Shown one piece after another: positions 49,802-62,586 of a stretch of 64,000 nt of DNA. The stretch spans positions 4,774,001 through 4,838,000 of the forward strand of contig JBBPUQ010000005.1 of assembly GCA_038501195.1 (NCBI GenBank), in the 5' to 3' direction. Made by a program: the position numbers and the translations under genes. The notes under the pieces are model-generated. The model was not told where the DNA came from. It made no database searches and saw only the letters and a program-made list of their open reading frames with translations. Numbering within the stretch: position 1 is the first letter of the stretch; each line of letters begins with the position of its first letter. This DNA comes from Nemania diffusa. Its lineage: Eukaryota > Ascomycota > Sordariomycetes > Xylariales > Xylariaceae.

Positions 49802-50635
49802 ATGCCACCAACCAACCTCCTCCTCGGCAAAACCGCCATAATAACCGGCGGCACAACCGGCATCGGCCGCGCCATCGCGCTGGAATACGTCCGGCAAGGC
49901 GCCAACGTAGTCGTAAACCACCTCGCCCTGCCCACCGACGCGCCCCATCTCGCCTCCCTCCTCGCCGAGGCCTCCGCCATCCGCCCCGGCGCCCTCCACC
50001 ATCTCCCCGGCGACGTCACGGACCCGGAAACAGGCGCCGCCCTCGTCGCGCGCGCGGCGTCCCTCTTCAGCGGCGAAGGGGATGGAGAAGGAGAAGGGAA
50101 AGGGAAGGGGAGGGTCGACATCTGCGTGAGCAACGCGGGCATCTGCACCTTCGCCGACTTCCTGACCCTCCCCGGCCCCCTGTTCACGCACACCGTCGCG
50201 ACGAACCTCACCGGCGCCTTCTACGTCGTGCAGGCCGCCGCGCGGCACATGGCGTACACCAACGCGCCCCCAGGCGGCGCCATCATCGGCGTGAGCTCCA
50301 TCTCCGCGCTGGTGGGGGGCGGGCAGCAGGCGCACTACACGCCCACGAAGGCGGGGGTGCTCAGCCTGATGCAGAGCTGCGCCGTCGCGCTAGGCAGGCA
50401 CAACATCCGCTGCAACGCCCTGCTGCCGGGCACGGTGCGCACCCAGCTGAACGAGGGCGATCTCGCCGACGAGGCCAAGAGGGGCTACATGGAGGGCAGG
50501 ATCCCGCTGGGGCGCACGGGCGTGCCGGGGGACGTGGCGGGGCCGGCGGTGTTTCTGGCGTGCGAGGAGCTGAGTGGATACGTGACGGGCGCGCAGCTGC
50601 TGGTGGACGGGGGGCTGTTTGTTAATTTGCAGTGA
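49802..50635 (+). CDS. lra1: L-rhamnose 1-dehydrogenase (short-chain dehydrogenase)
   Basis: Intronless, 277 residues, ATG at 49,802 and TGA at 50,635. It oxidises L-rhamnose to L-rhamnono-lactone with NAD(P)+, step 1 of the fungal oxidative pathway. Rossmann motif TGGTTGIG (15-22), VSNAG (109-113), catalytic Ser166 (SSIS), Tyr179 and Lys183 (YTPTK), and the C-terminal GAQLLVDGGLFVNLQ, which together with ISALVGG and KRGYMEGRIPLGR closely matches yeast LRA1 rather than a generic SDR. It is about 20 residues longer than yeast homologues. The extra length is mainly a Gly/Glu/Asp/Lys-rich insertion at residues 91-103 (GEGDGEGEGKGKG), from a purine microsatellite in the loop before strand D. Codons are strongly G/C-ending. 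The adjacent divergent dehydratase supports the assignment. Confidence 0.92.
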   Translation: MPPTNLLLGKTAIITGGTTGIGRAIALEYVRQGANVVVNHLALPTDAPHLASLLAEASAIRPGALHHLPGDVTDPETGAALVARAASLFSGEGDGEGEGKGKGRVDICVSNAGICTFADFLTLPGPLFTHTVATNLTGAFYVVQAAARHMAYTNAPPGGAIIGVSSISALVGGGQQAHYTPTKAGVLSLMQSCAVALGRHNIRCNALLPGTVRTQLNEGDLADEAKRGYMEGRIPLGRTGVPGDVAGPAVFLACEELSGYVTGAQLLVDGGLFVNLQ

Positions 50636-51601
50636 GGGCTATGCTATGCTGTTGGTGGTGGAGATGGCTAGGATACGTGCATTCATGCGTGTCGAGTGGT
50701 GACACCCCTTCGTAACGCTTAGTTATGAGTAACGAACGGGCGAGGATAATCAGTACCAACATCAATGTGACCATATGTACTTAGCGGCGCTCCAAGACGA
50801 GACCCCCGCTCCGTTGGTGATGGAGCGGTATCAGGATGATCAATTCATTCGGTCAACATGTCGCAATGTGGCTCGAGTCCGAGATGGATATGGACTAGAG
50901 AAGTTGGGTTGTTCAACCCGGTGGATCATATTATTTTGCGTCGTGCCATTAGCGGGCAACGAGGCATCTTTACTTGCTCCTCTAGTTCACATGGCTGATA
51001 GGTACATGGGAGATGCTACAGTACACGAGTCACAAGCCGACCGCCGGATTGGGGCATGATGAGCCCGGATTCGCCAATCGCGGCTGAAGGAATGCTATAT
51101 ATGTGACTCGATATGATTTTCACATGAGATCGTCACAGCTAGGCAAAGATAGCACGGCACATTACAACGCATCATGGAACATTGCAGATACACGAGTCTG
51201 GTTGAGAAAAGACCATATTCTATTCTGGAATTGTGTTATGGCGGTGCCCCAAAAAATACCCAAAAAAATTTCCCAGAACATGTAATTTGCCCCCTTCGCG
51301 CCTGTCAATCTTATTGACGAATTAACTCCAATCCTCTTAAATATCCTTTGAAAAGCTGTTGATCCCCCGACTCTATAAATGAACGAGTCGATAGAAGGAT
51401 GGATGAAGTGATGGACGCATCAGTAGATGCATAGATGAGAACCCGTCTCTAACATGATCTATGTCTATCCGGGTAAAAGGAAGGTATAAGATATCGCTGG
51501 TAGAAGTAGACCGGCGTGGTATCATAAGCATAATGAACGATGAACGATAAAGCAGCTTGGTCATAATTGCGTTAACGGGCAAGTAATTCCACTGATGGGA
51601 A
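50636..51601. other. Intergenic, convergent 3' regions
   Basis: About 1 kb between the convergent L-rhamnose dehydrogenase (plus) and HAD hydrolase (minus) genes, expected to hold both 3' untranslated regions. Frames at 50,775-51,059 and 51,103-51,285 show no domain. Nothing else is recognised. Confidence 0.5.
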
Positions 51602-53050
51602 CTACATGACCATGCGGAGCTCGCGCTCCTCGGCGGGACTGATGACAGACAATTCATGCATTTCTTTGTCGTCTTCGAGCGAAAACACTGGCATGTCCGT
51701 GAGTCTCGGCTTTCGTGTAACTTTGCCGTCTTTCCGGCGCTGCATCTCACGCTCGATGCCGTGGTTTACCGCATCTAGAACGTTTTCTACCGTAACCCGA
51801 GGTTTATACGCCGGCTCCGTGCCGTCTTGGTAGACGCCCGTCTTGACGAGAATGCTGTACCAGTCGTTTTCCGCACGCTCGTTGAATAGGTTGGTTCCTC
51901 GGATGTCACTCTCGGGTGTGTCGCCTACAAAGTAGACCGTGTTAGGGGGGGCGTTGAGTCTGTGCTCATTCTTCCGCCATCGCTTCAAGAGCCGCGTGGC
52001 GAATTCAAAGGTGCCAATCTGGGGCTTGCCAAAGGCGTACGTCGTCAGCGTCTTGCCCTTCGTGACTGATTTGAAGGTGTATTCAACAATTCCACGCAGG
52101 GCACCCATGCCGAGACGGACGTTCTCGTGGGCCGCCGACCAGACCACGTCGTTGTGGGAGAAGTAGATGGGCGGGCCCTCGTCGAACGTCTCTGACAATG
52201 TGCCGATTCGACCACCCTTAGACATGGCAAGGTCAATGATGATCTGTAGATCACCTGCCCAGTCGCGTGAATCAGCAAACACGAAGATGGCTTCAATGAC
52301 AACGTCGCTGAAATCACGTTCCTTGGAGTTCTTAAGCTCCTCGGGCGTCAACTTGCGGAACGGCGTCGTCGCGCTATTCGCCTTGATGATGTCACCCGGG
52401 GTCACAACATCCTTGAAACCGTAGCTCTGGGCAACCGTGCGGCACTTCTCGCCCTCGCCGCCCACTACAAGGACGGTGTTGTGCTTGGTAGCCATCTCCG
52501 ACATGGGAGTATGGCCACAGATGAACTGAGCCGGGGCAATATCTATCTCGAGCTGCCGTGATAGGTCTCCGCACCTTTCGGCTTCGGATTTGCCGCCGCC
52601 ATTGGTCAGGAAGATGTACGGGCTAGGGTGGTGGTTAGCCGGGCCTTCAGGAGACAGGGACACATCAAAATCTACTCACATCTTAATCCCATACGCGTTC
52701 TTGCCGTTGAGGACCTTCATAGCCTCAATAGCCTCAGGAATAGGTCGACCACCTCGTACGAGGACGCCATCGATATCAAAGGCGAAGGCGAAGCTATCTG
52801 CTACGAGAGACTCATCTTCACCTTCGGGAGGAGTGATGGGCGAGTCGGTGGCGTCTAGTTCCGGGGTTGGGGCGGCACTGGTAGAGGGACTCAAGGCCGG
52901 AGCGGTTTCCGTTATAGACGGAGACTCGCTCGGCGACTCGCCCGTCATCAGCTTATGAGACAGCTCTGTCCGTGCATTCTTGATCTCCTTAGTGAAGCTC
53001 CCGTGGTGGAACGAGGGGCCCTCCTGGGGTTGATCTAGTGGAGAAGACAT
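51602..53050 (-). CDS. HAD-superfamily hydrolase, CECR5/HDHD5 type
   Basis: Exons 52,680-53,050 and 51,602-52,622, joined by a 57-nt intron (donor GTGAGT, acceptor CCCTAG), give about 463 residues. It belongs to HAD subfamily IIA, the family of human HDHD5 (CECR5) and yeast Ykr070w; the physiological substrate is not known. HAD motif I is FAFDIDGVL with nucleophile Asp92 and Asp94, motif II LTNGGG, motif III Lys in AFGKPQIGTF, and motif IV VGDTPESDIRG. The first 85 residues are Ser/Thr/Pro/Glu-rich and do not look like a catalytic part. The start is set at the first ATG in frame (MSSPLDQP, 53,050). Homologues are often mitochondrial, but the N-terminus here is not a clear presequence. No functional link with the L-rhamnose genes is evident. 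Confidence 0.92.
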
Positions 53051-56000
53051 GGTGATGGATACGGTTGATGGAGTAAGGAACGAACTCGACACGCGATGAA
53101 AATCAACAGATGGGGCTGGAGTGGATGTTATTAGAGTTATAATCCGCAGGAAGAGAGGAGCTTTCCGGGGAAGACGCTGGGGAAGTTAATGTTTATATAG
53201 TTTAGTGTGCTGATGAACAGGTAGGCCGCCTCTCTTAGTTTTGGGTTGCAAACAAGCCCAGTGGCACTTCTGACATCGATGATTGAGGCCAAACTTGTCT
53301 GTACCCTACCCACCCTGATCCCGATGTCTGAGAGTGACGCCTAGGAAGGAGTGAGTAAAAGTGGATGAGGATGTGGATAGATGGGTGGATATTGTCGCCC
53401 ACTCTATGTAGATCTTGCCTCAAGCGATAACCAAAAAATCTGTCTCTGGTCTGCCCGGTGCGGGACTGTGACTCTCTGCAGTACCTGGTATCATGCTGCA
53501 GGAATATCGGTATTGCCATCTCCAATCGTGTTTGTACTTGTACTGTATGGTCCGAATAGAGCGGCCAGCCGTGCTGCAGTCTGATACTCTGTATCTCTTC
53601 TCTCTCCTGCAGAGAATTAGGCCCGACAATGATGTCAGAACACAGCATGCTGCTGCTACATCATATTCACATCAGCGCTAGCAAAACTACTGTATAGATT
53701 CCCCTTTAGGTCTGGGTCGGCAAGTTATGTGGAATGAGCTGCTTCAAAGGTTGAGATAGACGTTCAGATAGGTATTAGACAAATCGAGAGCTGACGAGTA
53801 GCTAAGGGCCATAGGCTCGTCATTACGGCTGCTGAGTGGGATACTACTTAACTGACCGATCTTTTCATTCGCTTCGTCTCATCTTGTTCCTTAGTCCCAT
53901 AGGTATCGCATCTTACCCAGGGAAGCTAGGGAAGCTACGCGCGTTTAACTATGCTAGGCTTAGTTACCATGAATGATGAAACTTCCACTGGCGTCTAGGT
54001 TGCATCCATTTGCCTGTGAACTAGGGCAGACTCAGGCTCACCGGCAGCGAACAATCATCCCAGAGCGGCCATGAAATATTCTTGTTCCTGGACTATCCTG
54101 GAGTAGGTAGGCGCTCAAAAGGGACACGCATCGGCCGTAGCCAGGTACTGGGCAGGGTTCCGGGCAGGGTTTTTAGGTCGATCAAGTCGATCAGGAACCT
54201 CATGTGAGAATATGACTAAAAGAGGCAGCAATACCTGCTTATCCGGCCATGGTCAACAATAAGGTGCTGTAAAGCAGAAGGAGGTATGCAGTATGTACAA
54301 TGACAACAGCAACCAGGAGCCAGAAGAGCCCGGGCCTTGGCGCGGCGTGCCGATGAGGTCAGTCCTAACGCGAAGGGGCTGTACCCAAAAGAGTGGTGAT
54401 AGAGCGGTGATCGAGCGTTGGATCGCAGCCATTGGCTATCGGCCCGTCTTGGCGCTGCATGACGAGTCTACCTCCAAACGACGGACCACGCACTGGCGCC
54501 AGATGAGGTAATCATGGGCTGCCTCATAGATTGTAGGTACGCGGTAGTTATACCTACTCTGTACCTACGCATATGGCGAACCGAACCGAGCCGAATAGCG
54601 TGCGGCAGTGTATTTATGGTACACAGTCCAGAATAGACAGTATACACTATACGGTATACCGACATGTAGGTATTCTGTAAGCACCCATAGTGGCCTGCAC
54701 TACTCCCTGTCTCTTCCCGTGTATGTAGTGCCCAAAGTGTGTAGATGAGTGTGGGTACTGTATAGTTAGTATCCATGGATGCACTCACTTCTTGTGTCAG
54801 GGTCCCCTGCGTGTTCTTGAGCTTCGATGCCCTACGACTACCAGATGCAACGGTTTCCGACAATTCTCATCTTCGGCAAAGCCATCTCCCGCCTCTCACA
54901 ATAGTCGTCATAGATTTTTCCATTCGATAATACTGATAATTCGATAAGCGAAGGGGGTCTCCATGACGACGGTAGCGAACGTCATCACGCAGACACATAT
55001 CCAGAGGGCAGAGAATAGAGAGGTTCAGAAGGTAGGGAGGGAGGTAGTGTAGGTACGTTGACGAAGTCTAAATGATGAAGAGACTGCTATGAAGAAATGA
55101 CAGAGATAAGGCTGATCGAATCAATTAGGCCTGTTTGCTCTCTCCTATAATATAGCAAGGGTAGGTCGCTATTGGTGATGAGATAGGTAGTACAATAGCT
55201 ACCGTGTCTGCGTCTCTGGTTGGTTGGTACTATTAATACAGTATAACCGCTAGATAATACGGTGTAATGTTGGAACTCGTGCATAGAATAAGTGCCTACG
55301 TGGAATACACGTACATGGAATAAAAGCTGCAATTGGGTGTAAAGTGTAGGAGACGAATGCATCCAGAAAGAAAAACAATCTATGTAATAAGAGAAGAAGT
55401 CGGAAGCTAGGTGGGGGACTAGGAGCCGCGCCTTGTAGGTGGAGTGGAGTGGAGTGGGGGTGTGGAATCCCTGCATGATAGCGATAGTGGGCATAGTGTG
55501 ACGTCATTCCAGCAGCACACACTTAAACCGTACATGGGAAGTGGGCCGTACCTAAATACGGATACTTAGATACCTTCTACCTCACAGCACTTCCCAATTT
55601 ATACTATCTAAATAAACATTGTCGGTCTCACAATAATACGAGGTTATTCAGTAAATATTTGGGCAGAGGTTACAGTAATTCGGTAAGCATACTTTACCCA
55701 ACTTTGATTAATCTTGTTACACGAAGCAATTACACGGAGTAATTAACCGCAAGACCCTGAGTATACATATATATACCCTGTAGCACCCAGGTACAGCTAT
55801 AACCCGGCGCTAATCGGCTCCGACGCTATCCCCTTATGACACCGAGACACACAGGTAGACTGAAGCAACTTTGATATTACATATACAACTCCTTATATGA
55901 CCATCTTACTATGTAAGTGGATGTGTGCAGTACCCGTAGAGGAAGTATGTATAAAGGGTTTAAGAGGGGTTTGAGTCGGACCCTTCCCCTCCATCTCCAT

Positions 56001-58862
56001 TCAACCCCTCCTCACATCCTCCAACTTTTAGACTATCTAGGATAACTACCTACACTACTCTATATACAATACTAACCACTGCAAATCCCATGTACACTAC
56101 TGCTGCACACTAGCGTACATCATCTCATCTCATACACCGTACCATTCCGGGATTGGAACCGGAACCGAGTTTTGAGCCCCTGGAGATCCGAGCAGGACCG
56201 AGACACACTCCTACGCAGTACTACTTACATATAGACTGTACATGCAGACTGTCTGCATGTGCAATCTCTATACGTTAGGTATGTATTTGCATACCTTCAA
56301 CTCAGGGAGTCCTTCTTCTTTAGAGGTTTGCTCTTCTTTATTTTCCTCTCGGCTGTCGGAGAACGGCTCACCGTACCGATTCTTGACCCTCCTCTAACCG
56401 TCTATCCACCCGTCCGATACACCTGGTTGCCCACGGCATTTCAGCTTCGGCCGGGATCACCTCGGTCTTACCTAGGTAAGATACGGTATGTATCTACCTA
56501 GGTATGTAGGCATGTATGTAGTGAGTATCTAGTCTTGACAATGGTAGACATGATCGACAGTGTTTGCATGTCGACTTATATACAAGTAATGTTGTAGTAG
56601 TATTCTAATATCGGTGTATGAAAAGATATAAGTACCTAACTGCACCTACACACGTTTTTAACGTTGCATGGCTTGTGATACCAAGAAATCCCTACCCGCG
56701 CAGCCTACCCTGTAATAAGCCGGCCACTTAAGAAGCGTTGTCACCGCGTTACCTGGAAGCACATGCAGAGCACATGTATGAATACCCGTGTCGCTTACGC
56801 GCGTACGGTAGGCGACATGTATATCGGACAATTTAGGTACGTTATGCGAGATGTTTACTCTATTGTCGCGGTTACAGCGTGCATCGCTGCGGGATGACGT
56901 ATGTGGCGGCGTGATCAGGTATCCATGGGAAAATTTGCTGTTGTTGTTATTTATGTCTTGAAAACTCTTCACATGCCGTCTATGGGCAAAAAAGTGAAAG
57001 AGAGACAGAGAGAGGATAATATTGATTGAGACGAACTTTGCAGGAACTAGGGATGTCGATGGATGATCAATTACCTAAAGCACGAAAACGATGAAAGTAC
57101 CTACTGCGAGAACTTCTCATACATAATATGACATGTGATAGTTTTCGTAATTGTCCCTATCTGTCCCTCTTTTTCCTTCTACAGTAAGATATTGATTTCG
57201 TATGAAAATCAAACGTAGTATATATGTTCTTGCTACAGATGGAACGTTTCAATGCCAACTCGTATCTAATACTGACCTCCCGTAAACAGTATCAAGTACG
57301 TACGTAGGTATACCGTATTCCCTTCACCGTCTCTTTCTTTAGAAACCTTGGCCTGTCTTAGTCTACATGGCAGATTGCCGACCCTGTTGTCGAGTTAGCG
57401 GTATGCCATTTTAGGACAATGCCTGTTAGTGTTAGTATATCTATTTGTAGTTCTGGCATGGAGGACCATGTCTATCCCATCATATCGAGATCGATCATAA
57501 TCAATTTACCTACATCTCTCCGAAATCTATAACCTCCAACATAGACGACCACTTCGGCACACCGGCACGCCGGGTGCATACAGTACCAGCAAGACACACA
57601 TGCTTGCCATAGGCGAAGTCCGTGTTCCCTCACGTATTTAACTATGATAGACACTATATTTTCCTTCTCGAAACAACAACCGAAAGCCCCAACATCTGCA
57701 CCATGCAATATCATGTGTATCCATGTATGTATGCACCAAGGGTCTGCGGCTGATAGGTGGCTGGCTCAGAGTCAGGCTGAACAGACAGGATGGATGCATA
57801 GATAGATAGAGTCTGCTTGGACTATCCTAATACGGGAGTATGCTGCGACAGCACAGGCAGACGGGCGGTGAATTAGTGGCTAGCAGAGGTGTAGAGCATG
57901 GTATGATATTAGTGTACATATCTCCTTACATGAACTCCTCCAACACTACCAGAGGTAACACGAAGAGTTATTGCAACGTCGTTACTAAACCCTCATTATT
58001 CCCGTCCCTCTGCCCGCCAGCTGTATTGTTCTCTGTTCTTCTACGCCTGTTATATCATGTTATCGAAAACAACTGCCGCTTCATACTGCATAGAACTGAG
58101 GCAAGAATCTTTTAAATTGAGCACTTGACCGTGTTTAGTTACTTATATGTAGCTTACGGTTGTAATACAGCTAGATTATTTTATATTGTATCTCATCTCA
58201 TCTGCCCTCCTCTTCGTATAGGAATGCATCTATTTATAATCATCTGTATTTACATACCTAGAAGTCATAAGTGTATTTATCTCATAGATATGAAAGTTTA
58301 TGACTGGTTTCTGCTGTAATAGTGAAGAAATCCCTATTAGAGGGAAAGGAGAAACTAGGCTGCGAGCTATTCTACTATAATTCATCTATCTATAGAGTCA
58401 AAACTTATTCATAAGCTGAAGATATACCACACTCAAAAGTCTCACAATCTGCACCAAAAAAATTGATACATATTAAATAGCGAGGAACGAGACGGAAGAT
58501 AATGTCTAGAGCTTTTGAATATTTTTCATTTTCATGGTCAAAGTTGAGTCGTATGGATATATATGCATGTAAGTATACAACATGCCTACCAGCCCGCCAG
58601 AAACGCCGATGCTACGTTGAGGTGCGAATCTAAATGGAAGAAGCTCCTTGAACTTCCTTTCCCCCCTGCATATACATGAGCCGTCCCATCCGTGGCTCTC
58701 TTCCCTCCACGTCAGAACTGATCGAACGAGTCTCCTATTTCTCCATGTCAAGTATTCAAAACACAGTTCTCGTTATCGTTCTAGGCAAGCCCTGTCGCGA
58801 CGAATAGCTGTGCCGTGAGTTCACCTTGCGTCCCGAAGCTACCCTATTCATGTATGCCGACG
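53051..58862. other. 5.8 kb region without a supportable gene
   Basis: Normal composition, no frame longer than about 137 codons, and no conserved domain in any frame that I recognise. The region is rich in short TACCTACC/GTAGGTA/CCTAGGTA words and contains a perfect 21-base inverted repeat at 56,240-56,260. It must hold the promoter of the HAD hydrolase (left end) and the 3' region of the SHMT gene (right end). A long non-coding RNA, an intron-rich lineage-specific gene, or gene remnants cannot be excluded. Confidence 0.5.
56240..56260. repeat. Perfect 21-base inverted repeat
   Basis: Two 10-base arms, ACATGCAGAC and GTCTGCATGT, separated by a single T. It could form a small cruciform or be a dimeric protein binding site, but it has no known identity and lies far from any supported gene. 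Confidence 0.6.
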
Positions 58863-60727
58863 TCATACATGGATCTTCTCAGCCCACGGCACGGGATAAG
58901 TGCCCACCCAGTCCGACACTTCGGCCCGCAGCTGGATGATCTCGGAGTCCTCCTCGCCGTTGCCCAGATAGTCGAAGAAAGACTTGAGCTTGTACTTGTC
59001 GCCCTTCTCCTCGGCTGCTTTCCTGGCTGTCTTATCAACGCGGACAGCAATGGTCACGGCACGGCTGATTATATCGGCAACCCGTGTGAAGTCATTCTCG
59101 GTGAAACCCCGTGTTGTCATGGCTGGGGTGCCAATGCGCAAGCCACCGGGCATCATGGCTGATTTGTCGCCGGGCACCGTGTTCTTATTGCTGGCCACGC
59201 CGACGAGTTCGAGTACACGCTCAACACGGGCGCCGTCGACGCCTTGAGGCTTCAGATCGACTAGCAGTAGGTGATTATCGGTACCGCCGCTGACGAGCTT
59301 GTAGCCCAAGCCACCACTGCTCTTGGGCTCGCCGAGACGCGTTGCCAACGCTTTGGCGTTCAATAGAACCTGTTCCTGGTAAGCACGAAACTCGGGTGTC
59401 TGGGCTTGTTGGAGGGCGACGGCTAGAGCTGTTATGGTGTGATTGTGGGGGCCACCTTGATGGCCGGGAAAGACTGCGTTGTTGATGGGTCCTTCGAGGT
59501 TGTACTTGGTCTCCTCTTTTGTCCGAGGGTTCACTTTACGGACACCCCTTCGGAAGAATATCATGGCGCCTCGGGGGCCACGCAAGCTCTTGTGACTCGT
59601 CGTGGTTACAATGTCGGCGAAGCTAAAGGGGCTAGGGACAACCTTGGCGGCGACGAGGCCTGATATATGGGCCATGTCGGCTACTAGGTAGGCATTAATC
59701 TTGTCGCAGGTGTCCTTTATCTTCTTGTAGTCGATGAAGCGACTGTAGGCGCTGGCGCCACCGACGATAATCTTGGGGCGGTATATCTGTGCTAGCTCAT
59801 CGAGCTTTTCGTAGTCGATGAGACCGGTCTCCTCATCTAACCGGTAGGGAACCGTCTCGAAGTACTTTGATACGGCAGATATCTTCTTGGTGGGAGTCTG
59901 ATAGCCGTGCGAGAGATGACCGCCGTGGGGAAGGTCAAGTCCCATGAGACGATCGTGAGTGTTCATCAGGGCGGAGTAGACGTAGAGATTCGCGGGAGCA
60001 CCGGAGAGAGCTATGGCAAGCTTTGTTAGCCATGGATATGTGCAAAAAGAGATAGACGGATCAGATGGGTGGGAGGTCGGGGAGAGCACGTCACGTACGC
60101 TGCACATTGACACCCCATTCCTTCTCGTCTAGACCGAATGTCTCGAGGGCCCTCTGCTGGCATAACCGTTCAGATTGGTCTATGAATTCATTGCCTCCAT
60201 AATACCGCGCGCCTGGATATCCTTCTGAGTACTTGTCTAGCGTACCGAGTTAGCCGTGTGTCCAAGTCGTGATGGCGTGGTATTCTCGTTTCGCATACTT
60301 TGCATAACACTACCCAGGGCGTCGAGCACGGCCTGGGAGGTGAAGTTTTCCGAGGGGATGAGATTTATAAAGTGCTTTTGTCTATTTTTCTCCTAGAAAT
60401 CGTCGCCATAGTCAGGAATCTGGATGATAGCATGGATATATGTATACTTGTATATATATATACCTTTTCGATTATGTCAAAGACGGCCGGGTCAGCCTGC
60501 TGGAGGCCGGCGGATAGCAACTGCGAGGTTCACCAAAGATTAGCTGCTGGACGAAGAGTAGAGAGTGTCGAGCCTGATGTTGACGACGGAATGGGATGAA
60601 TGAACCGACGTACTCGCTGCTGGCCATCGAGAGCAGTAGAATATTGAGCTCTTCTGGGCACGGCGCGGAACTTAGAAGCGGAGCGCAGAGCACGCGAAGC
60701 GCCTCGGAAAGCGGCAAGGGAGCTCAT
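58863..60727 (-). CDS. shm1: Serine hydroxymethyltransferase, mitochondrial
   Basis: Five exons (60,614-60,727, 60,464-60,520, 60,299-60,392, 60,099-60,236, 58,863-60,010) encode 516 residues. It interconverts serine plus tetrahydrofolate with glycine plus 5,10-methylene-tetrahydrofolate, using PLP. The introns (93, 71, 62, 88 nt) are canonical and in phase, joining to [38 protein letters not shown] and [16 protein letters not shown]. The PLP lysine is Lys275 in [24 protein letters not shown] and [11 protein letters not shown] are intact. The first ~30 residues ([20 protein letters not shown], then [10 protein letters not shown]) are rich in Arg, Ala and Ser without acidic residues, a typical mitochondrial presequence, so this is the mitochondrial isoform. 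A GA-rich microsatellite lies in the leader just upstream of the ATG. Confidence 0.96.
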
Positions 60728-62586
60728 TGCGAATTGGGGTCCGGCCCTCTCTCTCTCTCGCTATTTTGTATTTATAGCCAGTGACAGACTTATGTTTCGT
60801 TCTGGTCTCGGTTGGTCGGTAAAGTATAGGTCGTTGTGGTGGGGGCAACGGGATCGGAAGATCGAGAAACTGATATCTTATCTATCAATATAAATATCTT
60901 GTCTGTATAAGCTACCTAGCTAGGCGACCTAGATAGAGGCTAGAGAAAGGTTGAGCTCCCAATTGAGACGAGGTCTCATACAAAGACAGAGAACTCGGAA
61001 TATGTGCGAAGTCGGCGAAATCTGACGTTCTGCCTGATTCGGTCGGGGGGACGAGGCGAGACCTTGGATTTGGTCGCTATGTCCAAGTAGAAGCAGCTAT
61101 CTATGAGGCGTCTTAGATAGGATACTTAGGTACCGTACAGGGGTATTCTGTAGGTAGATCGTGGATACTGAGTACCCACAGTGGAACCTAGGTGGTGATA
61201 ACACGCCACTAAAGAAGCTTGGATGTTACCTATTAATGGGGCGTACGGACTTATCGGTAGGTACAACTGCACCAACTTGAAGTATTTACCTTCAAACAAT
61301 GGAAGATGATGAATCATTACGGCTTCTACTATTTAATTCCATAGGCATTTAGAAGCTCCTAGTAGTTAGGTGATTGCTATGAGAATTGTATGAAGTTTCT
61401 TGAAGGTATATTTACTGCACTTACACAGGTACCTAGGTATGTAGTCGCTCCAAGCTCTCATTGGTTTCTCCATACCTTAACGAGACATGTCTCTATGATC
61501 TCCGCTATCACCACGTGACGCAATCCCAAATTCCCACTATCGCCCAAGCCATTAAATCGTCCACGAACCCTTCTTTTTTTCCTTCCCTTTCCTCTCCTTT
61601 TCTTCTGTATCAACTATATTGGATGTGACGAGTCCGCTTTCCATCGAGCCAAGTTTCCGCGCCTCAAAAACGCGGGAGCCGTGCGCTTCTTGTCCCTGGC
61701 GGCACCTACCACCTTAGAAGGGACAGTGTGAAGACATCTGATCCAATGCGAGTTGATCATCTTTTATAGAGAGGTAGACAGACGCCTTTGAATTTTTACC
61801 CCAGACTTTTGCTTTCTCCCCTACCTGCCTAGCTAATCACAGCCTCTGGCATATTAACCGTTTTCCTTGCTTAAATATTCGACGTTTATATCACATCTTC
61901 GCAATTGAACTAGCAGATATTCGAAGTAATGTCATTACATATTCAACTACGGCACAAACAATCAACCCAATCTTAAAGATAGAGTAACCTGGCAGCACGC
62001 AATAGTATATACGTGTAGTCATCCAAAAGTGCACGACTGACGGTAGCAATCTATTCCACGTGGTGCCCATGCGGATCTAATTAATCCTATTTTGCATGTT
62101 AAAGCGTGTATCAATTATCTCGTAAAAACCATAAGTACTACACTTCGGTGGATATAGGTTTAGCTACGCAGGATGGACATGCAAACGAATCAGTCTGCTA
62201 CAATGGAGGGGTTGTGTAAGCAGTAGAATCTGATTGATGCATCGAAATCACGAAATCAACGAAAGAGAGGTTGAGAGAAAGAGAGTCAATGACCCCCCGA
62301 GTAGGTGTGCAGATCGTGGATTCCGTTTTCAATGCCATACATGCAAAGCAATACAGCCATTTCGCTGTAGAGGAAAATAGTAGTAGACCCAACCATATAC
62401 TCCGAATGCAGCCGTCTCAGATCAGAATCCGGGTTCCATATGACATGTCGCCTAGCCTGGCGTCTATGGCGTCTAGCTGCGGAATGTCCATATGGCGCGT
62501 CCTCGTTACCACGTCCCATCCACCCCCGACCACCCGTGGCGCCTCCGCCCCAACCACAACAGCGACATATGCTCACGCGCGTGCGC
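60728..62586. other. Intergenic: SHMT promoter and eL19 3' region
   Basis: 1.9 kb upstream of SHMT and downstream of eL19 (both minus). The CT/GA microsatellite at 60,746-60,760 is probably in the SHMT leader. Short frames at 61,126-61,317 and 62,198-62,392 have no recognisable domain. No RNA gene was identified. Confidence 0.5.

Noticed and set aside
49657..50625. Plus-strand open frame of 322 codons, His/Arg/Pro-rich
   Set aside because: Longer than the real gene but composed of off-frame Arg/His/Pro noise; the 277-residue dehydrogenase frame carries all family motifs.
56143..56178. GGGATTGGAACC, resembling a reversed tRNA T-arm
   Set aside because: The T-stem does not pair properly and no matching acceptor or anticodon arm is present at the right distance.
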